Part shown: piece after piece, positions 43,631 to 52,088 of the stretch
How positions within the stretch are numbered: position 1 is the first letter of the stretch
How the letters are laid out: every line of letters begins with the position of its first letter
Origin: Chitinophagales bacterium
Lineage (GTDB): Bacteria; Bacteroidota; Bacteroidia; Chitinophagales; Chitinophagaceae
Direction: 5' to 3'
Assembly: GCA_020636495.1 (NCBI GenBank)
Contig: JACJXQ010000008.1
Location: forward strand, 1,054,001-1,118,000
Length of the DNA stretch: 64,000 bases
The notes under the pieces: generated by a model
Database searches by the model: none
Told to the model about the DNA's origin: nothing
The model's input: only the letters and a program-made list of their open reading frames with translations
Translations under genes and position numbers: made by a program

Positions 43631-44653
43631 TTAAAAGCGGGGGCAGTTCATTTTATCCCTGCCTTGTGTATACATGCCCTGGTAGATGAGGGAGAACTCA
43701 AGAGCACCGTTGTACTTTACATCCGGGGCTATATCTGACAGTGTAAGGTCGTAAGATGTGATGAATTTTACGCCCGACCACTCAAAGCCTAAAACGGGTA
43801 CAATAGCGTCATTCAGCCTGTGGTAGGCACCAAAGATTACATTGGTCGGGTTACCAAGGTTATCTTCCGTGATGTATGCTTTTGCCTGTAGGCCATACAC
43901 CAGCTCCTGCGATGTACTTTGCATAGAATAGTAAACGGATGGATTAAGTGTAAAAGTTTCGCTGGTTATAAAAATGGCGTCCAGGTAGGCAGAAGGCCTG
44001 ATCTGTAATTTATTGTCCTGGTTATAGAAACTCTCTTTGGGTTGGTTAATGTGCGCTGCACTCACTCCCAACTTGATATAAGTGAACTCGCTGGGGTAGT
44101 ATGCATAGTTCACACCTGCACCAATGTCCACATAGTTGGTTTGTGCAATGTACCCGGATTCGCCGTTCGATTGTGTAGCGTCAAATTTAAAACCGTCCCA
44201 CTGCATGTCAAAAGTAAGCTTGCTGAAATCAACACTACGCTGTACATACGCGCCTGAAAAACCAACAGAGAACATACTGTAGTTCCCGGTTTGTATATGG
44301 TAGGCGGCAAATCCTTCATACCTGCTTAATGCCAGTTGACCATCACCGGCTTTGTCATTGAACATAGCCAGTCCAAGGCCCAGCCAGTTGGTAAGGTTGC
44401 GGTTGCGCAGCAACTGGAAATCTGCATAGGCCGAAAAGGTATTGAACGGAACAGGCACGGTAGACCATTGTGTACGGTAATTTGTACCCAGTCTGAAGTC
44501 TGCATCACTCATCAGTGCAGTATTGGCAGGGCTCAGCAACATGGGTGCATTATAGTATTGTGAAAAATGCAGCCCCTGGGCAAATGTTCTGTACTGTGCC
44601 AACAGCAGTACAGCGATAATTATTAAGTATGTATAATAGCGTTTTGCCTGCAT
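43631..44653 (-). CDS. PorP/SprF family type IX secretion outer-membrane protein
   Basis: 340 aa. Signal peptide about 1-25 (LAQYRTFAQG), then LHFSQYYNAPMLLSPANTALM (about 28-48), the typical start of PorP/SprF proteins, and a series of amphipathic strands to a C-terminal barrel. SprF is needed to export and anchor the adhesin SprB in Flavobacterium; paralogues each serve one neighbouring type B (CHU_C) cargo. It begins 7 bases after the stop of such a cargo gene, which makes that protein its likely partner. Confidence 0.9.
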   Translation of the reverse strand: MQAKRYYTYLIIIAVLLLAQYRTFAQGLHFSQYYNAPMLLSPANTALMSDADFRLGTNYRTQWSTVPVPFNTFSAYADFQLLRNRNLTNWLGLGLAMFNDKAGDGQLALSRYEGFAAYHIQTGNYSMFSVGFSGAYVQRSVDFSKLTFDMQWDGFKFDATQSNGESGYIAQTNYVDIGAGVNYAYYPSEFTYIKLGVSAAHINQPKESFYNQDNKLQIRPSAYLDAIFITSETFTLNPSVYYSMQSTSQELVYGLQAKAYITEDNLGNPTNVIFGAYHRLNDAIVPVLGFEWSGVKFITSYDLTLSDIAPDVKYNGALEFSLIYQGMYTQGRDKMNCPRF

Positions 44654-44660
44654 ATGGTCT

Positions 44661-47600
44661 CTATCTTAACAATGTTACATTTCCTTTCTTATAGTAGGTA
44701 GTACCGTCGATAAAAGTAACGTTCATCACGTACGCATATGCTTCAACCGGTGCTTCCTTACCCTTGAATTTACCATCCCAGCCTATACTCATATCTGTGG
44801 TCTGGAACACCATTTCTCCCCAGCGGTCGTATATCTTCAGGTCAAGGGCTTCAATGCCTGCGCCACGTACATATAGTATATCGTTATTGCCATCGCCATT
44901 AGGGCTGAATGCTTTAGGCAGGTCTGCAAGAGGATAAACATCAGCGTCTACGTATTTGCAGATAGTATCGCTGCAGCCGGTTTTGTTCTGCGCCTGCAGG
45001 CACACCAGGTACCTTCCTGTACGGTTATAGAATTTGGGCTGTGGCGTAAACAACTGGCTGAATGTATTGTCGCCGAAATCCCATACATAATTGGTAGCAC
45101 GTTGTGACAGGTTCTCAAACAAGACCGGGTCATTCGTCACAGGAATAATAGGACTGTACCTGAAATTAGCTATCGGGGTCGATTCAACGGTTAGCGTAGT
45201 AGATATAGAATCTACACCATTACATGTTCCGGGGTTATAAGCATACAATATAACAGTATATACACCTGCAGTGTCATACACATGGTCTGGGTTAGCTGCG
45301 TCTGACGTTTGCCCGTCGCCGAATACCCACTTGAAAGTGACTGCATTGGTAGATCGGTTGGTGAACGAAGCTTTTGTCTTTTCGCATATGATGGGTGGCC
45401 CTTCAAATTTTGACTCAACGAACAAGGTATTGAAGCTGATCGTTTTGGTTATGGTGTCCGGAGAGTTACATGCAGTAGGGTCTGTCATGATAAGCGTAAT
45501 AGTATACGTGCCGGTATCGCCATATTCATGTGAGCCGGGGTTGGCACCGGTAGCTCCTTTACCGTCACCAAAGTCCCATGCATAAGTTGTCGACCCAGGT
45601 TTATTGGTAACTGATGTATTGGTTATCGCTGCTTTGAATGGTTTACAGCTATCAGTCTGCTTAACTGTAAAGTCAGCCTTAATGGAATTGGTATCTACAA
45701 TAATGGTCAGGTATTGCGTATCTCTTGTTTTGCAGGCATCAGGATTAATAGCTATCAACCTTACCTTGAATGTACCACCCGAACCATATGTGTAGGTTGG
45801 TGTGGCATTGGTACTTGTTTTACCATCACCAAAATCCCACTCGTAACTGGTGGCATTGTTAGAGCCTGCCGAAGTGAAGTTAATGGCTTCGCCCAGGCAA
45901 ATGGTACCGTTGGGTGATGCATTAGCCTTTGCTGATACTACACCCAGGTTAAAGGCGATCTTAAGTGCTATCAGGTTACAGTTGGCACTCTGGTTGGTAG
46001 GGCTGTACACACCTGTTGTAACAGGGAATACAGCATTTTTACCCTCACCGCAGCCTCCGCAGATAGCCTGGTATACCACACCCGTTTTATCAAACCGGCT
46101 CGTGCCGCCATCTACGTGTTCAGGTACGGCAGAAGTGCCCCCGTAGTACGTAGCGTACAAAAGTGATTGCAGGTTCTTCTGGAATACAATGAAATAAAAG
46201 TCTCGTCCGTCAGTTGTTTTTTGTGCCGGTGCATTAACGCCTGTACCCGTACTTATGGGCATGTTTTGCGTGTTACCTACGCCCGGCGGTAAAGTACTAC
46301 CGCTAGAGGTATATATATCGCCACCCCAGCCGGATATGTAAATGTTCTGGCAGGTGTCAACCAGGAAAGCAACCGGTGAAATATTGGTGGCCGTCGAGGT
46401 GCCCGAACCATAAACGGTAGAGAAAATATTGTTGGTAAGGTCATTGTCCAGTTTGATAACGAACTGGCTCGATCCCGGCACAGAATACACGCCCGATGGT
46501 TGTACAGGGAATGTACCGCCAAGTGTCTGCCCCATTGCATATACATTGTCCTGGTCGTCTACCTGTATACCATAGCACTGGTCATATCCCGGTGTGCCGA
46601 TAAAGGTCCCTTTCTGTAACGGATAATTACCGCCATTCTGGAAACGCAGTATATAACCATCGGTACTACCACCGTATGACGATTTGTAGGTGCCGCCTGT
46701 ACTCGGGAAACCGGAACTCATGGTACCGCCCGCTATGAAGATTTGCGATTCAGAGCTGTTGAGTGCCAGCACATAAGCAGCGTCGTCAGCCGAACCACCG
46801 ATATATGTACTGTAGGTCAGGTTGGTCAGGTTAGCGTTCAGCTTAAAGAATACGGCATCCTGCGCACCACCTGATGAAGACTGGAATGCATTACCGCTTG
46901 TAGGAAAGTTGGTAGACTGTGTACAGGCTGCTACATATACATTGCCTGCTTTGTCCAGCAGCACTTCACTCCTGGCATCATCACCATAATTATGTTTCAG
47001 GTTGCCGGCAACAAACTCTTCGCCGTTGTAGTTAACCACGTCATCACCTGTACCGCCAATGAAGGTAGAGCCTATCAGCACGCTACCGGCAGCATTCAAT
47101 TTGGTCACTACTATATCAGCGCCACCGTTGTGTGTCACGTCATAGCAACCCGCTATGGTGGGGTAGTTGTTAGAGTAAGTCCTGCCGCATATCACAAGGT
47201 TGTTCGACGCGTCTACAAATAAACTGTGAGGTTGCTCGTTATTAGAACCACCAAGATAGGTTGCATATACAAGCGTACTGCCTGTCGCATTGAATTTTGC
47301 GATACTCATGTCGCATGGATACTTACTTCCAGTAAGGTTGCTGCCTCCGCCGAATGTAACATCGTATGCACCGGTAGTAGTATTAAAACCGCCGCCGCCT
47401 TGCGCATCACTCACTATACCGCCTGCGTAAAAGTTGCCCTGCTGATCGTAGGTAGCGGTAAAGCCCCAGTTGTCGTAGCCAGAACCTGAGAAGGTGGCAA
47501 ATACTACGGTGGGGTCTATCACCAGTGTCTGGCTCTTGTTATATCCTTTGGGGAAATTGTAGGTGATGGTATTACCCTTTACCTTGTATTTACACTTTAC

Positions 47601-48230
47601 TTCTGTTCTTTGTCCGTCTATGTATTGATAAGCGTAAGGCTCCATTTCTTCTACCACACCTACTGATGTGGTCAGCAGCAGTTTACCATTATCGGTTCTT
47701 ATGTCTTCGATACCATCATACTGTATAGCTATTTCATCAGCATTACCGCCGGGCGATACGATAAGGTCATATTTCAGCCCGCCCTCTGTCGAAGATATGT
47801 GCAGGTCTACGTTGTTATATATTCCGTTGTAATCAACAGCTAGGTTGGGGTGTATGCCAGATTTCCATTTGCCGGGGTCGTTACCCAGGAAGTAGTTGTA
47901 GTAGTGGCTCTGTTCTTTACTGCCGGTCACCTCGGCATTTTTATTAGCATTCACGAATATCATCCTGTACCTGTGAAAGTGCAGGGTCTCTGGAGTATTC
48001 GGCCCGGCTTTATGGTGCCTTATTTTGTCAATATTATCCTTATGGCCCACAACAATGTTGAATCCCGTAGGCTCAAGATATATATCACCATTGTTGGTAG
48101 CAGCTTTGTAAAAGAAATTCCCCGCCCATTGCCCGTCGTTGCGAACAAATTCAATATTGCCGGCAGGAGCAGCCAGTAACACTGAAGGAATAAAGAAGCT
48201 GATAAGAATTACCAGGTGTTTCCAATTCAT
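44661..48230 (-). CDS. Secreted repeat protein with PKD domains and type B (CHU_C) T9SS C-terminal domain
   Basis: 1189 aa from the ATG at 48230. Signal peptide about 1-21; an N-terminal domain (about 22-230) seen before beta-propeller repeats in many Bacteroidota; SBBP-like repeats (about 265-770) of the form STYIGGSADDAAY, each about 50-60 residues; then four PKD domains (about 775-1100), each with a W-DFGDG or WVFGDG motif; and a C-terminal CHU_C/gliding-type domain (about 1100-1189, PKAFSPNGDGNND and IYDRWGEMVF). This marks it as T9SS type B cargo that stays on the cell surface through a PorP/SprF partner, encoded 7 bases downstream. It is an adhesin- or filament-like protein, not an enzyme. 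Confidence 0.93.
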   Translation of the reverse strand: MNWKHLVILISFFIPSVLLAAPAGNIEFVRNDGQWAGNFFYKAATNNGDIYLEPTGFNIVVGHKDNIDKIRHHKAGPNTPETLHFHRYRMIFVNANKNAEVTGSKEQSHYYNYFLGNDPGKWKSGIHPNLAVDYNGIYNNVDLHISSTEGGLKYDLIVSPGGNADEIAIQYDGIEDIRTDNGKLLLTTSVGVVEEMEPYAYQYIDGQRTEVKCKYKVKGNTITYNFPKGYNKSQTLVIDPTVVFATFSGSGYDNWGFTATYDQQGNFYAGGIVSDAQGGGGFNTTTGAYDVTFGGGSNLTGSKYPCDMSIAKFNATGSTLVYATYLGGSNNEQPHSLFVDASNNLVICGRTYSNNYPTIAGCYDVTHNGGADIVVTKLNAAGSVLIGSTFIGGTGDDVVNYNGEEFVAGNLKHNYGDDARSEVLLDKAGNVYVAACTQSTNFPTSGNAFQSSSGGAQDAVFFKLNANLTNLTYSTYIGGSADDAAYVLALNSSESQIFIAGGTMSSGFPSTGGTYKSSYGGSTDGYILRFQNGGNYPLQKGTFIGTPGYDQCYGIQVDDQDNVYAMGQTLGGTFPVQPSGVYSVPGSSQFVIKLDNDLTNNIFSTVYGSGTSTATNISPVAFLVDTCQNIYISGWGGDIYTSSGSTLPPGVGNTQNMPISTGTGVNAPAQKTTDGRDFYFIVFQKNLQSLLYATYYGGTSAVPEHVDGGTSRFDKTGVVYQAICGGCGEGKNAVFPVTTGVYSPTNQSANCNLIALKIAFNLGVVSAKANASPNGTICLGEAINFTSAGSNNATSYEWDFGDGKTSTNATPTYTYGSGGTFKVRLIAINPDACKTRDTQYLTIIVDTNSIKADFTVKQTDSCKPFKAAITNTSVTNKPGSTTYAWDFGDGKGATGANPGSHEYGDTGTYTITLIMTDPTACNSPDTITKTISFNTLFVESKFEGPPIICEKTKASFTNRSTNAVTFKWVFGDGQTSDAANPDHVYDTAGVYTVILYAYNPGTCNGVDSISTTLTVESTPIANFRYSPIIPVTNDPVLFENLSQRATNYVWDFGDNTFSQLFTPQPKFYNRTGRYLVCLQAQNKTGCSDTICKYVDADVYPLADLPKAFSPNGDGNNDILYVRGAGIEALDLKIYDRWGEMVFQTTDMSIGWDGKFKGKEAPVEAYAYVMNVTFIDGTTYYKKGNVTLLR

Positions 48231-48449
48231 TTTCAAGTATTTTAAAAAGCCTGAGACTTATAGTAAATGTAGCATTTTTTAACCATAAGTAAGGCTTAAA
48301 AATCCGTAAATGGCCAACTTTTGGGGGTATTAACTATCGGGAATGTAAAGGGCAGATGGGTGAAGAAACAGCAATTACAGGAGAGAGTAAGGACTACTGA
48401 TGATGATGCGATCATCAAAAAAAACAGGAGATGAACAGGGTGAATTATA

Positions 48450-48923
48450 CTAATTCACACACTTATTGGCACAGCTGCTGCTGGCAAAGGCTTCCGGTTT
48501 GGCTTTGAAGGCAAACCCCATACCCAGTATATAACCCATGGCCTCGCGCAGGGCTTCATTGCTTTTAAACTGGGGGTTGGTGTTGATGTCGGCATGTACT
48601 TCCATATCCACATCGTACTCGGTAAACAGGTTGCACAGCTCGTAGGCTATTTCAATGCTCTTGGCCACTTCTACCAGCATCCGCTCTTTTATGCTGTACT
48701 TCGTAGTGGTCTTGTCATTGTTGATGAACATGAAACCGCCGTGTTTCTCGCGCAGAAAAACAATGACCGTTGCAAACTCGGTGATTTTGCCGTGTACCTG
48801 CGAGTCGGTACCGATACATACTTTCAGTTTGTACCCGGCCTTCGTCTCCCTGACGATGGCATTTTCCACTGCCTGCTTCACCGGCAACTTAACAGGTTCT
48901 CCACTAAAGGTTCGCCATATCAT
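48450..48923 (-). CDS. RNase H-like YkuK family protein
   Basis: 157 aa. An RNase H-like fold is suggested by the strand motif LKVCIGTDSQVHGKITEFATVI-like segment (Asp near 41), the Glu in the KERMLVEV helix (about 80) and MEVHADINTNPQFKSN (about 107-122, Asp near 111). This matches the YkuK/DUF458 family, which lacks a proven function. Cys and His at the end (SSCANKC) might be a metal site. It stands alone, starting at the ATG at 48923. Confidence 0.75.
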   Translation of the reverse strand: MIWRTFSGEPVKLPVKQAVENAIVRETKAGYKLKVCIGTDSQVHGKITEFATVIVFLREKHGGFMFINNDKTTTKYSIKERMLVEVAKSIEIAYELCNLFTEYDVDMEVHADINTNPQFKSNEALREAMGYILGMGFAFKAKPEAFASSSCANKCVN

Positions 48924-49258
48924 ATTGATTAGTTATTAGTTATATTAAAGTTATGCAGAATATTGTTACGAAAACCTTATGTGAATGTTACGCATATATG
49001 AAATGCACATGTTATGAACATTGGTCATTAACGATTCATTTACAATATTTCAGCCCTTTTCAGGGGGGCGGAATTTGTATGATATTGGCGAAAAATCTAT
49101 CTTCACGTCATATTATTACTGCCTGATCCAACTTTATACAGTGCCCGGCACAAGTTGTTGTCGCAACACGCTGTATATATTTGATGTAAGGTGCCGTATA
49201 GAGAGACTAAGAGGTAACTGAATTTAAAATAATTAAGTATATCTCTTAAAATAAATAC
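48924..49258. other. 335-bp divergent intergenic region
   Basis: Between the YkuK-like gene and the 469-aa membrane protein. Contains the promoter of the latter (49155-49183) and a short open frame (49021-49221) with no family character. No repeats or hairpins of note. Confidence 0.5.
49155..49183 (+). promoter_or_regulatory. Promoter of the 469-aa membrane protein
   Basis: TTG (49155-49157), 18-base spacer, TATATTTG (49176-49183): both elements fit the consensus. The ATG is 75 bases downstream, a leader long enough for regulation, but no hairpin was recognised in it. Confidence 0.6.
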
Positions 49259-50668
49259 ATGACAACCAGTTCATCCGTCAACGGATCGAATAGTACTAAA
49301 ACAAACAACTGGTCTGCAAGGCGTTGGCTCCTGTTCTTCGGGGTGGCGCTGCTGGGCTGGACCGTGCTGTATCTTGCAGCGCACAGCAACATGGGCATTC
49401 CCGGTTACGAGCGCTCGGGTTTCTCCGCGGCCGATATACGTCATGTAAACAGCATACTCATCAACACTACTGCCGACGACCTGCCCCTCAGCGAAACAAG
49501 GCAGCAGATCAACAATACCAACGACGGTTTCCTGGATACATATCCTGTTGACTCAACAAAACAAGAGCCCTACAACGAATATTACGCACGCAACTACCAG
49601 TATACGCATACCTCGCCCATCGAGGACAAAAAAGAACGGGTGCGCAAAGCGATGGTCTACATCATCAGCCAGTATGGCGATGCGATAGACCGCGACGAAC
49701 TGGCCAATATCCAGCAGTACATAACAACATTCAGCCCGAGGGAAACCGGAATTTTCCTGGCAGACTATCGCCTCAGGGTCAGGTCTTACTTCTGGCTCAC
49801 AGGGGCTATGGTATATGCCGAGGTGATATGCTGGGTGATATTTGGTGTGCTGTGCAGTATGTTGTTCTATATTGGCAACCTGGTGCGCAGGGGCAATGGC
49901 AACGGCAGCAATCAACGCAATATCATATACCATGCCGCAAGGCTGTTCTATGCCCCTTTTCTGGCAGTGATGCTGGTGCTGGCATACAGCTACCTGAAAG
50001 GCGGTGCTACATTACATATTGAAGCCAGTGAGGTAATTATCATATTCGCCTTCCTGCTGGGATTTTATTCAGGCCTGGTGCAGGACCTGCTCGACAGGCT
50101 GAAGGGTAACACTGCTACCACGGTTGTAAACCACAGTTATGAAACGCCCATTGCTCCTCAGCAGCAATTCACAACAAAGCAGGAAACACCTGCCCCCGCC
50201 GCTACCGCTCAACAGCCGGCAGAAGAACAGGAGTTGGAAGAAGCCATTATAGAAGAAGTGCCCGAACCGGCGCAGCAATACCCGCCCGTACAGCAGGTGA
50301 AACCAAGGCGCAAGGTTATGAACGACAATAACGAGATAACCGAAGTAGAAATAGACCTCAAACTCGACTTCAGCGGATTGTTCGACGAGGAGCGCATGCA
50401 GCTGCAACGCCTCGGTTTCAACAGGGCTATCGTTACCCTGCACAACGTGAATGGTAAAGACATTATCCCCGCCAAAAAGCTGGACGACGACATGACCACC
50501 TTCGTGGCTACCGACGTAAAGCCCGGCATATACATAGCACGTGCCACACTATCGCAAAGGCTTAAGGACGACCAGATCATCAACCTGTTTGGTGAGAAGA
50601 CCGCTTATATAACAGAAGACAAACCCGGGCTTGAACTCTACGTAAAAAAATACGAAACCACAGATTGA
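49259..50668 (+). CDS. Unrecognised multi-domain membrane protein (469 aa)
   Basis: 469 aa, not a family I recognise. Transmembrane segments at about 23-42, 177-203, 222-243 and possibly 255-275; the loop between the first two (about 45-175) is soluble and helical. A low-complexity linker rich in Glu, Pro, Gln and Ala follows (about 290-365), then a soluble C-terminal domain (about 370-469) that looks like a beta-sandwich (IVTLHNVNGKDIIPAKK, GIYIARATLSQRL). The layout (membrane anchor, linker, small beta domain) suggests a sensor, scaffold or periplasmic binding role, but that is inference. GC content and codon use appear higher than in neighbours. It has its own promoter, and a repeat-rich region follows. 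Confidence 0.75.
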   Translation: MTTSSSVNGSNSTKTNNWSARRWLLFFGVALLGWTVLYLAAHSNMGIPGYERSGFSAADIRHVNSILINTTADDLPLSETRQQINNTNDGFLDTYPVDSTKQEPYNEYYARNYQYTHTSPIEDKKERVRKAMVYIISQYGDAIDRDELANIQQYITTFSPRETGIFLADYRLRVRSYFWLTGAMVYAEVICWVIFGVLCSMLFYIGNLVRRGNGNGSNQRNIIYHAARLFYAPFLAVMLVLAYSYLKGGATLHIEASEVIIIFAFLLGFYSGLVQDLLDRLKGNTATTVVNHSYETPIAPQQQFTTKQETPAPAATAQQPAEEQELEEAIIEEVPEPAQQYPPVQQVKPRRKVMNDNNEITEVEIDLKLDFSGLFDEERMQLQRLGFNRAIVTLHNVNGKDIIPAKKLDDDMTTFVATDVKPGIYIARATLSQRLKDDQIINLFGEKTAYITEDKPGLELYVKKYETTD

Positions 50669-50680
50669 TCCCACAATAGC

Positions 50681-50797
50681 ATTCGTCATTATGAGGAGAG
50701 AGGAACGAAGCAATCTGGAAAGGTTGATTTTAATACCTCCAATATAATTCGTCATTGCGAACGAGTAACGCCCGTGGCGTTATGAGTGTGGCAATCT
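50681..50797. repeat. Two diverged GTCATTGCGA...GCAATCT repeats
   Basis: Copy 1 (50681-50716) reads ATTCGTCATTATGAGGAG ... GAAGCAATCT; copy 2 (50747-50797) reads ATTCGTCATTGCGAACGAG ... GTGGCAATCT. Both have the ATTCGTCATT start and GCAATCT end of a short palindromic repeat family widespread in bacterial intergenic DNA. Copy 2 carries an extra inner segment with a GTAACGCC/GGCGTTA inverted repeat. Seen directly; the family relation is from memory. Confidence 0.7.
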
Positions 50798-50881
50798 AGT
50801 CTCGTGATTGTATCATTGATATATTAGGGTGTTTTTCACGTTGCGCAGCCAATTAGATAGTTGTAAGTTTATCCACTGGCG

Positions 50882-51039
50882 CAGATGTTCCAGAGGGCAT
50901 CTGTGTCTATTTAGTTAAGCCGGTTTGTAACCGGTATTCAGAGGTTTGAGGCAAAATATTATATTCAAAAAAAAATAGTCTTATCCCCCCTCTCGTCCTC
51001 GTTTGAAACGAGGATGTACCGGAACGGCGTTTGAACGCC
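50882..51039. repeat. Cluster of four short REP-like hairpins
   Basis: Four inverted repeats within 160 bases: CAGATG/CATCTG (50882-50903), CCGGTTtgtAACCGG (50920-50934), CCTCGTTtgaAACGAGG (50997-51013) and GGCGTTtgAACGCC (51026-51039). The last three share a GTT/TG/AAC core, which points to one element type (REP or transposon end family), not chance. The C/D pair spacing is 12 bases. No transposase or RAYT gene lies in the window. Confidence 0.65.
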
Positions 51040-51040
51040 A

Positions 51041-51469
51041 CTATTCCAGCTCCAATGCATTTTTAAGATAGGTCATATCTGCACCCAGGGCCTTTTTGCT
51101 GGTCAGCAATAAAACAGGGTAAAGCATAAAGGAGCGCAGGTGCAGCTTGAAGTTTATGACGTGCGTTATTTTCGTCCCCTCACTTACCTTTTCCAGTAAA
51201 AAGCTCATATCAGCCTCTTTAAAAGTCGACGACTGTAGCAGTATGAATTTAAAGAACCGGGGCGGTTGAAACTCTGTGACACGAAACGATTGCCGCATGC
51301 CCGATGGTGCTATCGTATCTACAATGCATCCCGTTCCTGAAAAACTGCCTTCAGGTAATACAACAGAAGCAACACTCTTATCCCATTTCGGCGAATTCAA
51401 CGGATCGGACAAAAAATCCCATACCTGCTCTATATCCAGGTTAACTGTGATCTCAGATGTCAGTTGCAT
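51041..51469 (-). CDS. SRPBCC (START-like) family protein
   Basis: 142 aa, a single SRPBCC ligand-binding domain. Starts LTSEITVNLDIEQVWDFLSDP, continues with WDKSVASVVLPE, then RFFKFILLQSSTFKEADMSFLLE and ends with a long C-terminal helix (about 120-142). The beta-grip cavity binds hydrophobic ligands; the family includes polyketide cyclases and CoxG. Ligand unknown. The ATG at 51469 is the start. The 3' end abuts the REP-like hairpins (hairpin D ends one base before the stop). Confidence 0.8.
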   Translation of the reverse strand: MQLTSEITVNLDIEQVWDFLSDPLNSPKWDKSVASVVLPEGSFSGTGCIVDTIAPSGMRQSFRVTEFQPPRFFKFILLQSSTFKEADMSFLLEKVSEGTKITHVINFKLHLRSFMLYPVLLLTSKKALGADMTYLKNALELE

Positions 51470-51718
51470 GTTTCCTTTTTGGTTTACAATGGTCGCTTCA
51501 GCAAGGCAATATATCGAATAAGTTTTGAAACATAACCGTGACCCTGTTTGGAGTTATCCATTGTTAAGTTGTATTGGGGCAGAATGTTGCATTGTGCAGA
51601 AATACTATTTCAAGTCTTAGTTGGCATCCTATTCCGACATTATCCTTCTCAATAACATTATAGAAGTAGTTCTTTAGCCTGGCAGCGCAGTAGCACTGTA
51701 GTACCATCAAGGTTGCCC

Positions 51719-51746
51719 CCGAAACCATTGAAGCTTATGGTTTCGG
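51719..51746. other. 10-bp perfect inverted repeat
   Basis: CCGAAACCAT (51719-51728) and ATGGTTTCGG (51737-51746), loop TGAAGCTT, followed on the plus strand by ACTCTTTTTCTTT. It looks like a terminator or small-RNA hairpin but has no gene before it on the plus strand. Confidence 0.55.
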
Positions 51747-51809
51747 ACTCTTTTTCTTTGGTTCGTTTCTTTTGGAGGAGCAACAAGCGCAGCGACTCAT
51801 TGAGACAAT

Positions 51810-51941
51810 ATGAAAGACATCATGAACGAAATAAAAGAAATGAACAGAGGCTGAAAAGAGCTAGCAAGACAAGGAATTATCAATGAGCTTAATGTAATTG
51901 CTAATCAACAATATAGCTTTTACCCAGCCATAACCATGTGA
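51810..51941 (+). pseudogene. Possible small decayed gene with one in-frame stop
   Basis: A 44-codon frame from ATG reads MKDIMNEIKEMNRG, then TGA at 51852-51854, then KELARQGIINELNVIANQQY and ends at TGA (51939-51941). Composition looks coding (amphipathic helices) on both sides of the stop; a single G-to-A change from TGG would produce the stop. Too short for family recognition, so this may be chance. Confidence 0.2.
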
Positions 51942-51950
51942 ATAATTAAT

Positions 51951-51981
51951 TTGTTGAACTAAACTATATTTTGTATTTTTG
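51951..51981 (+). promoter_or_regulatory. Complete promoter of a small transcription unit upstream of eno
   Basis: TTG (51951-51953), 20-base spacer, TATTTTTG (51974-51981). A second TTG at 51954 would give 17. It is followed by an intrinsic terminator at 52062-52084. Confidence 0.55.
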
Positions 51982-51987
51982 ATATTG

Positions 51988-52084
51988 TTAATCAAATTAA
52001 TACCAGCCATGAAGAATAAACCCGGTATAACCCCGCCCAACCAAAAGATGATGATACTACCGCCCCTGAACAAGGGGCTTTTTT
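51988..52084 (+). ncRNA. Candidate small RNA or leader, about 95 nt
   Basis: Predicted from the promoter at 51951-51981 (start near 51988) and the intrinsic terminator at 52062-52084. It contains an ATG at 52009 with a frame reading MKNKPGITPPNQ that passes through the terminator, so a leader-peptide/attenuator reading in front of eno is an alternative to a free small RNA. The exact 5' end is inferred. Confidence 0.35.
52062..52084 (+). terminator. Intrinsic terminator inside the eno upstream region
   Basis: Stem GCCCCT/AGGGGC (52062-52067, 52073-52078), loop GAACA, then six T (52079-52084). It is 229 bases before the eno ATG. Confidence 0.8.
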
Positions 52085-52088
52085 ATGG

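Larger units (their letters stand above)
50669..51040. other. 372-bp intergenic region with interspersed repeats
   Basis: Holds two copies of a GTCATTGCGA-type repeat (50681-50716, 50747-50797) and a cluster of short hairpins (50882-51039). No open frame of credible quality. It separates the unknown membrane protein from the SRPBCC gene. Confidence 0.6.
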
